Origin: JANWZL01 sp041640815
GTDB lineage: Bacteria > Pseudomonadota > Gammaproteobacteria > Burkholderiales > Thiobacillaceae
Length of the DNA: 16,707 nucleotides
NCBI GenBank assembly: GCA_041640815.1
Contig: JBEPZO010000039.1
Span: 1-16,707 of the forward strand
Direction of reading: 5' to 3'
The first letter of the stretch is position 1, and each line of letters begins with the position of its first letter. The notes beneath the pieces are model-generated. The model was not told the origin of the DNA. It did no database searches and worked only from the letters and a program-made list of their open reading frames with translations. The translations under genes were made by a program, and so were the position numbers. Below are positions 7,273-14,718 of the stretch, piece by piece.

Positions 7273-7518
7273 TTATTTCTCCTGAGTGGGCAGGGACGCA
7301 CGCAGCCAGGCGGCGAGATCGGGGTCCGCCGGCCAGGCGCTCACCGGGTTACCAGCGGCCATGAGAACCTGCAGATTGGCTGCATGGAGGTGCTTGAGCG
7401 CAGAGAGGTCGAGGCTGGCTTGTGGATGCGCCAACAGCCACTCGAGCAGCGACTCGGCCTCTTCAACGGTGACATAGTCGGCCAGAACAACTCGGTTATC
7501 GGCAAAGGTCAGGCTCAT
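7273..7518 (-). CDS. small STAS-domain-like protein, non-phosphorylatable
   Basis: This 81-aa protein resembles a minimal STAS domain (anti-sigma-factor antagonist fold). The segment SLDLSALKHLHAANLQVLMA (35-54) follows the strand-loop-helix pattern in which active antagonists have a D-S-S-G-L loop. Here that loop reads H-A-A-N-L (45-49), so the phospho-acceptor serine is replaced by alanine. The gene starts inside the cheA stop (ATGA overlap at 7515-7518), which ties its expression to CheA. It may be a structural adaptor in the array or bind CheA. The fold assignment rests on this local pattern and is moderately sure. The function is unknown. Confidence 0.7.
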   Translation of the reverse strand: MSLTFADNRVVLADYVTVEEAESLLEWLLAHPQASLDLSALKHLHAANLQVLMAAGNPVSAWPADPDLAAWLRASLPTQEK

Positions 7519-10226
7519 CGGAAAAGCTCCTGTGGGTTGATCACCATCAGCACCGAGCCGTCGCCAAGCAGCGCCGTGCCGGAGTACTGCGTCAGTTTGC
7601 TCAATACCCCAGGGAGAGGCTTCAAGATGACATCGATGACCTCGCGGAATTGATCGACCAATAGGCCAACCGGAACGCCGCTGACGCGCAGCACGAGTAC
7701 GGCGAACTCATCATCGGCATTGGCTTGCGGCTCAGCAGCGATGCCTAAAAGTTCGTTGAGCGAGGCAAGCGGCACAATGCGGCCGCGCAAAACGGCAGCC
7801 TTCTGCTGCTTGATTTGGCGGATGGCAGCGCGCGGCAAACGCACCGTCTCGATGACGCTGTCCATCGGCACACCGAAGATCTGCCGGTGAGACTCGATGA
7901 TCATCACATTGGTGACCGCCATCGATAAAGGCAGAGCGAGGCGTATCGTCGTGCCCTGACCCACACGGCTCGTCAGGCTTACCGTGCCGCCGATCTTTTC
8001 GACAACACTTCTTACCACGTCCATGCCGACACCGCGGCCGGAAAGGTCGGAGACCTGTTCGGCGGTAGAAAACCCGGGCTGAAAGATGAGCTGAATTGCC
8101 TCCTCGTCGCTGAGGCGCTCCAACCGCGCCTCGTCGATGAGGCCCTTTTCGTAGGCCTTGCGCTTGACGATGGCCGCGTCGATGCCCTTGCCATCGTCGC
8201 AGACCTCGAGGATAACGCGATCGGATTCCTGCTGGGCGCGCAGGATAATGCGGCCTACAGGCGGCTTGCCCAGTGCTCGGCGCACATCGGGGGGTTCTAA
8301 GCCATGATCGAGACTGTTGCGCACGATGTGGATCAATGGCTCGGCCAATGCTTCGATGATCGTCTTGTCAGCCTCAGTCTCCTCCCCCTCCAGCACGAGC
8401 TCGACTTCCTTGCCAAGCTTGCGCGAGATGTCGCGCACCAGTCGCGGGAAGCGCTGAAAGATGAAAGAAACCGGCAGCATGCGCACCTGCATGATGGCAT
8501 CCTGCATCTCTTCGGCGATGCGGTTGATCACCGCATATTGAGCCTTGATCTCGCGCGCAAGCTCCCGCATGCCATACTGCTGCTCGGCACGGCTGGCGAG
8601 ATAGGGCAGGCCGTTCTTCGCCACCACCATCTCGCCGATGAGGTTCATCAAACGGTCGATCTTGGCCTGATCGACCTTGAGCACTTTGCTGACGGCTGAC
8701 TCTTCGGCTGGACGCATTGCCCGCACCTCTGCGACCGGTTCGGCACGCGGTGCGGCTGCCGTAGCTGGCACCGGCCTGTCTGCTGGCGTATGCGGGCCCG
8801 GCTCGGGGGCCGGCAAGGAAAGGGCTGAAGCTGCCTTTACCGCGACAAGCGGTTGCCCGAGCAAGCGCTCGCGATAGGCCGCGAGCCATTGCGCGAGCGG
8901 CTGACTGCGCTTTTCCGCCAGGGATTGCTCAAGGGCGAGATCGAGCGCAGCAGGCGAGTCGTTCAGATGACTCAACACGGCACGCAACACAGCCGCGGTA
9001 GCCTTAAGCCGCCCTGGCAGCCAATCTACGCCATCCGGCTGCGCAAGCACTTCGGCCTGCGCAGCGAGGATTGCGTCCAAAAGCGCCCGATCTTCATCTG
9101 CAGGCGCCACCTGCTCAGCAGTCGCCACCTCGTGCTCAGAGGGCGCATCAGGTACCTGCTGCCAGTCCTCCGCCTGCCAGTCTGGGGCGGTGAGGGTGTT
9201 CAGCGCCTCGATCAGGCGGCGCATGGCCTGCCGCTGCTGCGGTGCCGTCTCGATCAAAAGCTTTAGCCAGCGCAATGCAGAGCTAACCCACAACTCTGCC
9301 GCCGAGAGCTCAAGCAGGGCCTCACTCGCCGATTTAAGCCCCGCCAAGTCGCCGGCTTCTAACATGGCCAGAGCCTCCGCGACAAAATCGCCATACACTG
9401 GCCCCCCGTTTAGCTGCCCTTGTGGGATGACCAGGGCGATGAGCGGCAGGGGCTCAATGCGTACCTGATCTGGCACGTAACGGAAATATTCGATAAGCTC
9501 GGCAGATGGTGCGCGGGCTATGGCTTCAAAGATCAGCTCACTGCGGTAACAGTCGAGTTCGCCCAAGGCCGGCCATGGCCCTTCGTGTCGCGCCCGTCCC
9601 CAAACAAGACCGGGAATGTGGCGCGCCTGGTGAAAGGGATCCTCTCCTTTGAAAAAGCTATCTGCTGCCGGCACATAGACGATGCCATGCAGCGGCACCT
9701 CGGGTGCCGCTGCCTGCCACGCCGCCATGCGCACTGCCTCCGGCAGCTCAGCTAGCGGGGGAAACGCCGGCAAGGCGTATGGGCCACTCGCTAACTGAGC
9801 TTGCGTTGTTCCGCCGTCAGCTCCCTCTTCCTGCGGCGAGGTTGGCGGTATTAAAGCGCGCAAGGCATGGGCCTGCGCCTGAGCCTCCGTGGCGTGTTCA
9901 GCAGTGAGCGCGCCGGTGGCTTCGATCTCATCCAGCAACGCTGCGACGAAATCCATCGCCTCGAGCAGGGTGTCGGCCAGAGCGGTCGAATAGGCGACCT
10001 GCCCGGCGCGTACGGCGTCCATGAGGTCTTCCGCGGCGTGCAGCACGCGTGTCAGCGCAGGGAAATCAAATAGGCCGGAATTACCCTTCAAGGTGTGCAC
10101 TAGACGAAAGAGCTCGTTCATGAGCCCCGCGTCATCCGGCGCACTTTCCAGGGCCATCAGCTTTTCGCTTATGCCTTGCAGGAAGTCACGCGCCTCAAGC
10201 AGAAATTCTTGCAACAGCGGATTCAT
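7515..10226 (-). CDS. cheA: chemotaxis histidine kinase CheA, extended form
   Basis: CheA autophosphorylates under receptor control and passes phosphate to CheY and CheB. This one is 903 aa, against about 650 for E. coli. Order: Hpt domain 1-125 with the phospho-histidine His44 (HTLKGNSG); non-canonical middle region 150-460; Pro/Ala-rich linker 470-510; dimerisation helices from 515 (VDQAKIDRLMNLIGEMV); kinase domain with N box IVRNSLDHG (634-642), G1 DDGKGID (677-683) and G2 GRGVGMD (730-736); CheW-like regulatory domain 771-903. There is no C-terminal receiver. Residues 180-260 hold a compact conserved-looking domain (GIVYVPAADSFFKGEDP, then DCYRSELIFEA and FRYVP) in place of a recognisable CheY-binding P2. 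The start overlaps the upstream cheY stop by four bases, and the stop overlaps the STAS gene by four. Confidence 0.97.
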   Translation of the reverse strand: MNPLLQEFLLEARDFLQGISEKLMALESAPDDAGLMNELFRLVHTLKGNSGLFDFPALTRVLHAAEDLMDAVRAGQVAYSTALADTLLEAMDFVAALLDEIEATGALTAEHATEAQAQAHALRALIPPTSPQEEGADGGTTQAQLASGPYALPAFPPLAELPEAVRMAAWQAAAPEVPLHGIVYVPAADSFFKGEDPFHQARHIPGLVWGRARHEGPWPALGELDCYRSELIFEAIARAPSAELIEYFRYVPDQVRIEPLPLIALVIPQGQLNGGPVYGDFVAEALAMLEAGDLAGLKSASEALLELSAAELWVSSALRWLKLLIETAPQQRQAMRRLIEALNTLTAPDWQAEDWQQVPDAPSEHEVATAEQVAPADEDRALLDAILAAQAEVLAQPDGVDWLPGRLKATAAVLRAVLSHLNDSPAALDLALEQSLAEKRSQPLAQWLAAYRERLLGQPLVAVKAASALSLPAPEPGPHTPADRPVPATAAAPRAEPVAEVRAMRPAEESAVSKVLKVDQAKIDRLMNLIGEMVVAKNGLPYLASRAEQQYGMRELAREIKAQYAVINRIAEEMQDAIMQVRMLPVSFIFQRFPRLVRDISRKLGKEVELVLEGEETEADKTIIEALAEPLIHIVRNSLDHGLEPPDVRRALGKPPVGRIILRAQQESDRVILEVCDDGKGIDAAIVKRKAYEKGLIDEARLERLSDEEAIQLIFQPGFSTAEQVSDLSGRGVGMDVVRSVVEKIGGTVSLTSRVGQGTTIRLALPLSMAVTNVMIIESHRQIFGVPMDSVIETVRLPRAAIRQIKQQKAAVLRGRIVPLASLNELLGIAAEPQANADDEFAVLVLRVSGVPVGLLVDQFREVIDVILKPLPGVLSKLTQYSGTALLGDGSVLMVINPQELFR

Positions 10227-10609
10227 GCTTTGGCACCCGTTTTCAACAAGAGCCGACAGACGCTTAACAGCTCCTGCGGCTTGATGGGCTTGATCAGATA
10301 AAAGTTCGCACCGGCTTCATAGGCCTGGCGTCGATCTTCAGGCTGCGCTTCCGTGGACACCATCACCGCTGGCGCTTGGGGCAAGTCTTGACGGCGCAAT
10401 TCGCGTATGAACCCAAAGCCATCGAGCTTGGGCATGTTGATATCAACGACATAGAGGTCGTAAGGCTCGGCCAGGGCCTTCTCCAACGCTTCCAGGCCAT
10501 TGAAGGCCTCCTCCACAGCGTATCCCGCCCCTTCGAGTATCATGCGGTGGTACATGCGCACGGTCGCAGCATCGTCTACGACCAGGATGCGTTGGACTTG
10601 CGCACTCAT
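10223..10609 (-). CDS. cheY: CheY-like single-domain response regulator (first copy)
   Basis: This 128-aa receiver domain lacks an output domain. It has Asp12 and Asp13 (VVDDA), phospho-acceptor Asp56 (VDINMP), switch Thr86 (VSTEA) and Lys107 (IKP). The E. coli Tyr106 position is a tyrosine (Tyr104), unlike the tryptophan in the second CheY. The gene sits between cheR and cheA with ATGA-type four-base overlaps at both ends, so it is probably made in step with CheA. One of the two CheYs may drive output and the other may act as a phosphate sink or adaptation regulator. The sequence does not say which. Confidence 0.94.
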   Translation of the reverse strand: MSAQVQRILVVDDAATVRMYHRMILEGAGYAVEEAFNGLEALEKALAEPYDLYVVDINMPKLDGFGFIRELRRQDLPQAPAVMVSTEAQPEDRRQAYEAGANFYLIKPIKPQELLSVCRLLLKTGAKA

Positions 10610-11448
10610 GACGACTCCGGCTTCTGGTAGACAATGGCCTGAGGGAACTTGCGCACACGGAACAAAGAGGAGATGCGGCTCATCGACTCGGAGTGCCCAA
10701 GGCAGATGAAACCGCCCGGCAGCAAGGCGTCATAGAACACCTCCGCTGCCTTGGCGCGCGATAGATCATCGAAATAAATCAGCAGATTACGGCAAAAAAT
10801 GACATCGAACCCCCGATAAGGCCGAGTATCGGCAGGATCAACGAGATTGACGCGGGTAAATTCCACAGCCGCGCGAAGATCATCGTTGATCTGGTATTCA
10901 CCATTCGGCAGATTTCGGAAATACTTCTTTAGAATCTTTAGCGGTAATGCCTGCACAGAGCGAGCAGAGTAACGGCCCTCTTTTGCACGTTCTAAGATGG
11001 CGGTATCAATGTCGGAAGAGATCAATTCCACGTCCCACTCCGCCAGAGGCGGCCAATATTCAGTGAGATAAATCGCGATCGAATAAGCTTCCTCGCCAGA
11101 CGATGAGGGTATGGACCAAATACGGATGCGGCTGCCTGGCTTTTTGCGCGCCACGATCTCTGGCAACATCGACTCAACGAGGCATTTGAACTGGTATTCC
11201 TCACGGAAAAAATAGGTTTCATTGACGGTCATCAAATTGATGAGCGTCTGCAGCTCCTCGCCCGAGGCCTGGAAGCGCAACTTGGTAAAATAGCTGCGAA
11301 AATCGGCTGAGCCAGTCGCCTCGATGCGCTCAAGCAGGCGCTTGTCAACGAAATAGCGCTTGCCATCTTCGAAATAGATGCCTGTCTTGCGGTAGAAAAA
11401 CTCGCGGAATTTGCGAAAGTCTTCGTCGCTGATCTGCACGTCGCCCAC
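10606..11448 (-). CDS. cheR: chemoreceptor methyltransferase CheR
   Basis: CheR uses S-adenosylmethionine to methylate receptor glutamates, opposing CheB. From the GTG at 11448 the product is 280 aa, the usual length. The N-terminal helical domain includes NETYFFRE (76-83). The SAM-binding domain includes SSSGEEAYSIA (115-125, a variant of the usual CSTGEE loop), ISSDID (143-148) and DVIFCRNLLIYFD (215-227), ending with LPGGFICLGHSES. The frame is open to 11514, but those 22 extra codons would overlap the HEAT gene and have no ribosome-binding site. GTG 11448 lies one base after the HEAT stop and four bases after GAGGAG. There is no tetratricopeptide extension. It overlaps the next cheY by four bases. 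Confidence 0.95.
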   Translation of the reverse strand: MGDVQISDEDFRKFREFFYRKTGIYFEDGKRYFVDKRLLERIEATGSADFRSYFTKLRFQASGEELQTLINLMTVNETYFFREEYQFKCLVESMLPEIVARKKPGSRIRIWSIPSSSGEEAYSIAIYLTEYWPPLAEWDVELISSDIDTAILERAKEGRYSARSVQALPLKILKKYFRNLPNGEYQINDDLRAAVEFTRVNLVDPADTRPYRGFDVIFCRNLLIYFDDLSRAKAAEVFYDALLPGGFICLGHSESMSRISSLFRVRKFPQAIVYQKPESS

Positions 11449-11449
11449 T

Positions 11450-12073
11450 TTACTCCTCACGGATGCGCCGGATCGCCAAATCGACCGCAAAAGCGATATA
11501 CGGCTGGTCAGCAAAGCGCGCCTTGAGCTCAGCTAAGGCTGGTAACGCGGTTGCGCTGCCGACTTCGCCTAAAAGGTCGACAGCCGTGGCGCAAACGTTG
11601 ATGTGGTCATCGCGGCGGATGACGTCGATCAGCCATTGTTCAACCTCAGGGTGACGCAGCGACTCGAGCACGTTGACTGCAAAGATGCGCACATCGGGAT
11701 CTGGATCGCTCAATAGGTCGGTGATAACCGGCGCTGCCGCCTCGGGCATGAGCTTCATCGCCTCAATGGCTTCATTACGCAACTGTGCGTCATCGCTGCG
11801 CAGACACTCCGCTAGCCCCATCGCCGCAGTGCGATCGCCGATTTGCACCAGACTCAACATAATCGCCTCCCGCACGCCTGGGTCGTTTTCCCGGCGCAGG
11901 CGCTCGACTAAAGCTTGAGAGGCTTCCGGAAAGGCCGCCAAATCGCGAGCAGCCCAACGACGTACGCTTGCCTGATCGTCCTGTAAGCGCTGTATCAGCC
12001 CCGCTAGGTCACGCGGCACGCTGCGCTCATCCTGAGTTGTCGCGCGAGTTGTCGTCGGTTTGGTAAACGCCAT
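11450..12073 (-). CDS. HEAT-repeat (PBS-lyase-type) protein of the chemosensory operon
   Basis: This 207-aa protein is made almost wholly of about six HEAT-like helical repeats, roughly at 24-51, 55-79, 84-111, 114-140, 144-172 and 176-205. Repeating cores include VRRWAARDL, VREAIMLSL, LRNEAIEAM and VRIFAVNVL. Residues 1-20 are Thr-rich and probably disordered. There is no signal peptide, membrane segment or catalytic motif, so it is a cytoplasmic protein-binding solenoid. It lies between cheB and cheR and is translationally coupled to cheR. That suggests a scaffold or modulator of the adaptation enzymes, which is inference. Start ATG 12073 follows the cheB stop by 20 bases with a weak ribosome-binding site. 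Confidence 0.88.
   Translation of the reverse strand: MAFTKPTTTRATTQDERSVPRDLAGLIQRLQDDQASVRRWAARDLAAFPEASQALVERLRRENDPGVREAIMLSLVQIGDRTAAMGLAECLRSDDAQLRNEAIEAMKLMPEAAAPVITDLLSDPDPDVRIFAVNVLESLRHPEVEQWLIDVIRRDDHINVCATAVDLLGEVGSATALPALAELKARFADQPYIAFAVDLAIRRIREE
11453..11458 (-). promoter_or_regulatory. Shine-Dalgarno of cheR inside the end of the HEAT gene
   Basis: GAGGAG forms the last two glutamate codons of the HEAT-repeat protein. It is followed by its TAA stop, one base, and the GTG start of cheR. The four-base spacing is short but the site is the only good one near, so it decides the cheR start and implies stop-restart translational coupling. Confidence 0.6.
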
Positions 12074-12093
12074 ATTTCTGCCCTATCGCATGG

Positions 12094-13155
12094 TTAGCTA
12101 CGCGCCCAGCTGATAAGCTGCTGGGCTATCTTTTGCAGGGGTAAAACCAAGGTGGCGCCACCGCGTGCAACGAGCTCACGCGGCATGCCATAAACGGCCG
12201 CAGTCTCTTCTGCTTCGGCAATGGTGCGGCCGCCTTGTTTTTTGATTTCGGTAAAGGCATCAGCACCGTCGTACCCCATGCCGGTGAGCATGACGGCGAT
12301 GACGTGTTCCGCTTGACAGTGTTCGAGTACCGAACGGCCAAGTACCTCGACTGATGGGTGCCACAAGTGCGCCTTCGACTCGGGCTTGGGCAATACCATG
12401 AGTTTGCCTGCACGCCGAGCGACGACGACATCGCCGCCTCCCCGGCCGATGAAGATGAAACCCGGTGTCACCTCCATGGGTTTATTCACCTCGACAACAT
12501 GTAACAGGCAAAGCTGATCCATGCGCTGGGCAAAAGGCCCGGTAAAGGCGGCAGGCATGTGTTGGGCAATGATTACCGGTAAAGGGAAGTCTGCCGGTAA
12601 CAGGGGTAGGATTTCTTCAAGTGCGCTCGGGCCACCGGTTGACACGCCGATGATGATGAGCCCCTTGCTTTCGCCCTCTTTTATCGGGGCTGGTTTGGGT
12701 CTGGGCTGCTGCACGCGCTCCCGTCGCAGGCGTTCCGCTAGCCCCACTGTTTTGCGCAGACGCGCCCGCGCCGCAGCGCGGACCTTGCTGACCAATTCGG
12801 CCTTGATCTCGTCGATGGAGAGCGAAATCGTGCCACCAGGCTTGGCGACAAAATCAACCGCGCCTAAAGCCAGTGCTTCGAAGGTCGCCAGCGCCCCTTC
12901 GTGCGTAAGAGAGGAGACCATGACCACTGCGACCGGCCGGCTGGCCATGATCTGCGCCAGCGCGGTCAGGCCATCCATCTCTGGCATGTTAATGTCGAGG
13001 GTGATGACGTCAGGCTCGAAAGCAAGGTTCTCCTCTACTGCCTCGCGGCCATTGCGCGCCTGACGCACCACAAAGTCACCCTCCGCCGAGAACAACTGCG
13101 TAAGTTGCCGGCGCATGAGCGCTGAATCATCAACAATCAATAATTTGATCGGCAT
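12094..13155 (-). CDS. cheB: chemoreceptor methylesterase/deamidase CheB
   Basis: CheB removes receptor methyl groups and deamidates glutamines when phosphorylated by CheA. This 353-aa protein has the standard two-domain layout. The receiver has Asp9 and Asp10, phospho-acceptor Asp54 (LDINMP) and Lys105 (FVAKP). A basic linker spans about 125-160. The esterase domain has the catalytic triad Ser172 (GVSTGGPSA), His199 (AQHMP) and Asp296 (TGMGYDGA). All key residues are intact, so it should be active. The start ATG 13155 lies eight bases after the stop of the triple-CheW gene. CheB and CheR in one operon indicate that at least one of the two receptors is methylated. No CheD is seen. Confidence 0.97.
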   Translation of the reverse strand: MPIKLLIVDDSALMRRQLTQLFSAEGDFVVRQARNGREAVEENLAFEPDVITLDINMPEMDGLTALAQIMASRPVAVVMVSSLTHEGALATFEALALGAVDFVAKPGGTISLSIDEIKAELVSKVRAAARARLRKTVGLAERLRRERVQQPRPKPAPIKEGESKGLIIIGVSTGGPSALEEILPLLPADFPLPVIIAQHMPAAFTGPFAQRMDQLCLLHVVEVNKPMEVTPGFIFIGRGGGDVVVARRAGKLMVLPKPESKAHLWHPSVEVLGRSVLEHCQAEHVIAVMLTGMGYDGADAFTEIKKQGGRTIAEAEETAAVYGMPRELVARGGATLVLPLQKIAQQLISWARS

Positions 13156-13163
13156 CTACACTC

Positions 13164-14705
13164 TCAACTCAGCATTTCGCGGAGCGCTGAGCCATCGGCG
13201 GCGTCGATCAGTTGGTCAGGATCGATCAGTTGAATCATGCGTCCCTGCAAATTGGCCACTCGGCCGAGCAAACGCGCTTGTTCACTCGATAGTTTCGGCG
13301 CCGGTTCGATCGCCGTTTTCGGGATCTTCAGCACTTCCGTCACAGCATCGACGATAAAACCAGTACGCATGCCAGAAAGCAGAAAGACCATGATGCGCTG
13401 CCGGTCATTGCGTTCGATAGCAGGTAAACCCAAGCGTTTGCGCTGGTCGATCACTGGGAGCACCGTGCCGCGTAGATTGATGACGCCTTCGACGAAGTCC
13501 GGTGCCTTAGGCACATGGGTAAGCTCATCGGGTATGCGCACGATTTCTTGCACGCTTTCAATCGGTACGCCGAACTCGCCGCCAGCAAGGTGGAAGACGA
13601 CGACTTGTTCCTCATCATCATTCCCCTCAGCTTCATCAATCGTTTCCTTGCTTCTGTCTTCCATGCCATCCACCGTTTGCAAAGCCTCTTTAATCACCGC
13701 GTGACGGAACATGTGCGCAACAGAAATCACCGATACCAAGCGTTGGCCGTTGTCAAGACGGCAAATCTTGGCGATATCAGCAAGCTCTCCCTCGCGCGCC
13801 AGCAAAGGCGGTATGTCGTCCACCATTGACTTAGGCACACGCAGCACCTCAGATACGCTGTCAGTCACTAGTCCGACCGCCGCTCGTCCTAGGGTAACGA
13901 CGACGATGCGGCTTTTTTCGTCGAGCGCTTGCATCGGCAGGGCAAACAGGCTGCGCAGCAAGACCAGTGGCAGCAGCCGCTCGCGTAAGCTCATCAAGCC
14001 CAGTACATGGGCGGGGGCATTGGGCACATGCACGATGTTTTCCGGTATCTGCACGATCTCTTGCACGCTGGCGATGTCGATGGCGTATTCCTGTTCTGCC
14101 ACGCTGAAACTGACTAGCTGCCACTCGTCAACTTCCTTTTCACCAGCTGCCACATCGTTCTCGTTCATAAGCGCAGCCGGCAGGCCACGGGTAGCTTCGG
14201 TGATAGCAGCGAGTGCGGCGAATTCCCTGCCGATCACGCGGGCGAAATCGAGCACCATCACCATGGGGTAACCGCCAACGTCGCGTATAATGCCGGCAAG
14301 CAAATCGCTGCTGACGGCGCTTTGGATCGTCTCAACTGCCTCGATACACGCGCTCTCGACCTCAATGACGCTCGCTACACGGTCGACGACAAAGCCGAGC
14401 GGCTGACCGAGATCAATAACTACGGCGCGCGTGGCATCGTCGTGTGCTGCTTCAGCCAGTCCGAAGATGCGACGCAAGCTAATGATCGGCAACACCTTGC
14501 CACGCAGATTGGCCAAACCGAGCAAGGCAGGGGGCGCTAGCGGCACGTTAACCAACTGCGGCACACGAATGATCTCTTGCACCGGCGCCATGTCGACAGC
14601 GAAAATTTCGTTTTCGACGAGGAAAGTGACATATTGCCGCGCCTCGCGCCCTGCGGCGTCCAGGTCAGAAGCCTGTACCGCTTGTTCCAGTGTTTCCTCA
14701 CTCAT
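13164..14705 (-). CDS. cheW: triple CheW-domain scaffold protein
   Basis: CheW couples receptors to CheA in the array baseplate. A normal CheW is one domain of about 160 aa; this 513-aa protein has three in tandem, roughly at 22-160, 194-336 and 366-502. Each begins with a Q(Y/L/V)V-type strand and a VQEI motif: PVQEIIRVP (41-49), SVQEIVQIP (213-221) and SVQEIVRIP (384-392). The arginine-containing core motif is NLRGKVLP in domain 1 and NLRGTVLP in domain 3 but SLRERLLP in domain 2, which may alter its partner. Acidic linkers (181-193 and 348-366) separate the domains. Start ATG 14705 is preferred over the frame opening at 14810, which would overlap the receptor gene; GAGGGG sits nine bases upstream. 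It is the only CheW in the window. Confidence 0.94.
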   Translation of the reverse strand: MSEETLEQAVQASDLDAAGREARQYVTFLVENEIFAVDMAPVQEIIRVPQLVNVPLAPPALLGLANLRGKVLPIISLRRIFGLAEAAHDDATRAVVIDLGQPLGFVVDRVASVIEVESACIEAVETIQSAVSSDLLAGIIRDVGGYPMVMVLDFARVIGREFAALAAITEATRGLPAALMNENDVAAGEKEVDEWQLVSFSVAEQEYAIDIASVQEIVQIPENIVHVPNAPAHVLGLMSLRERLLPLVLLRSLFALPMQALDEKSRIVVVTLGRAAVGLVTDSVSEVLRVPKSMVDDIPPLLAREGELADIAKICRLDNGQRLVSVISVAHMFRHAVIKEALQTVDGMEDRSKETIDEAEGNDDEEQVVVFHLAGGEFGVPIESVQEIVRIPDELTHVPKAPDFVEGVINLRGTVLPVIDQRKRLGLPAIERNDRQRIMVFLLSGMRTGFIVDAVTEVLKIPKTAIEPAPKLSSEQARLLGRVANLQGRMIQLIDPDQLIDAADGSALREMLS

Positions 14706-14718
14706 GGTATGACACCCC

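Noticed and set aside
8304..8699. 131-codon plus-strand frame opposite cheA
   Set aside because: Opposite the conserved kinase dimerisation and ATPase region; a shadow.
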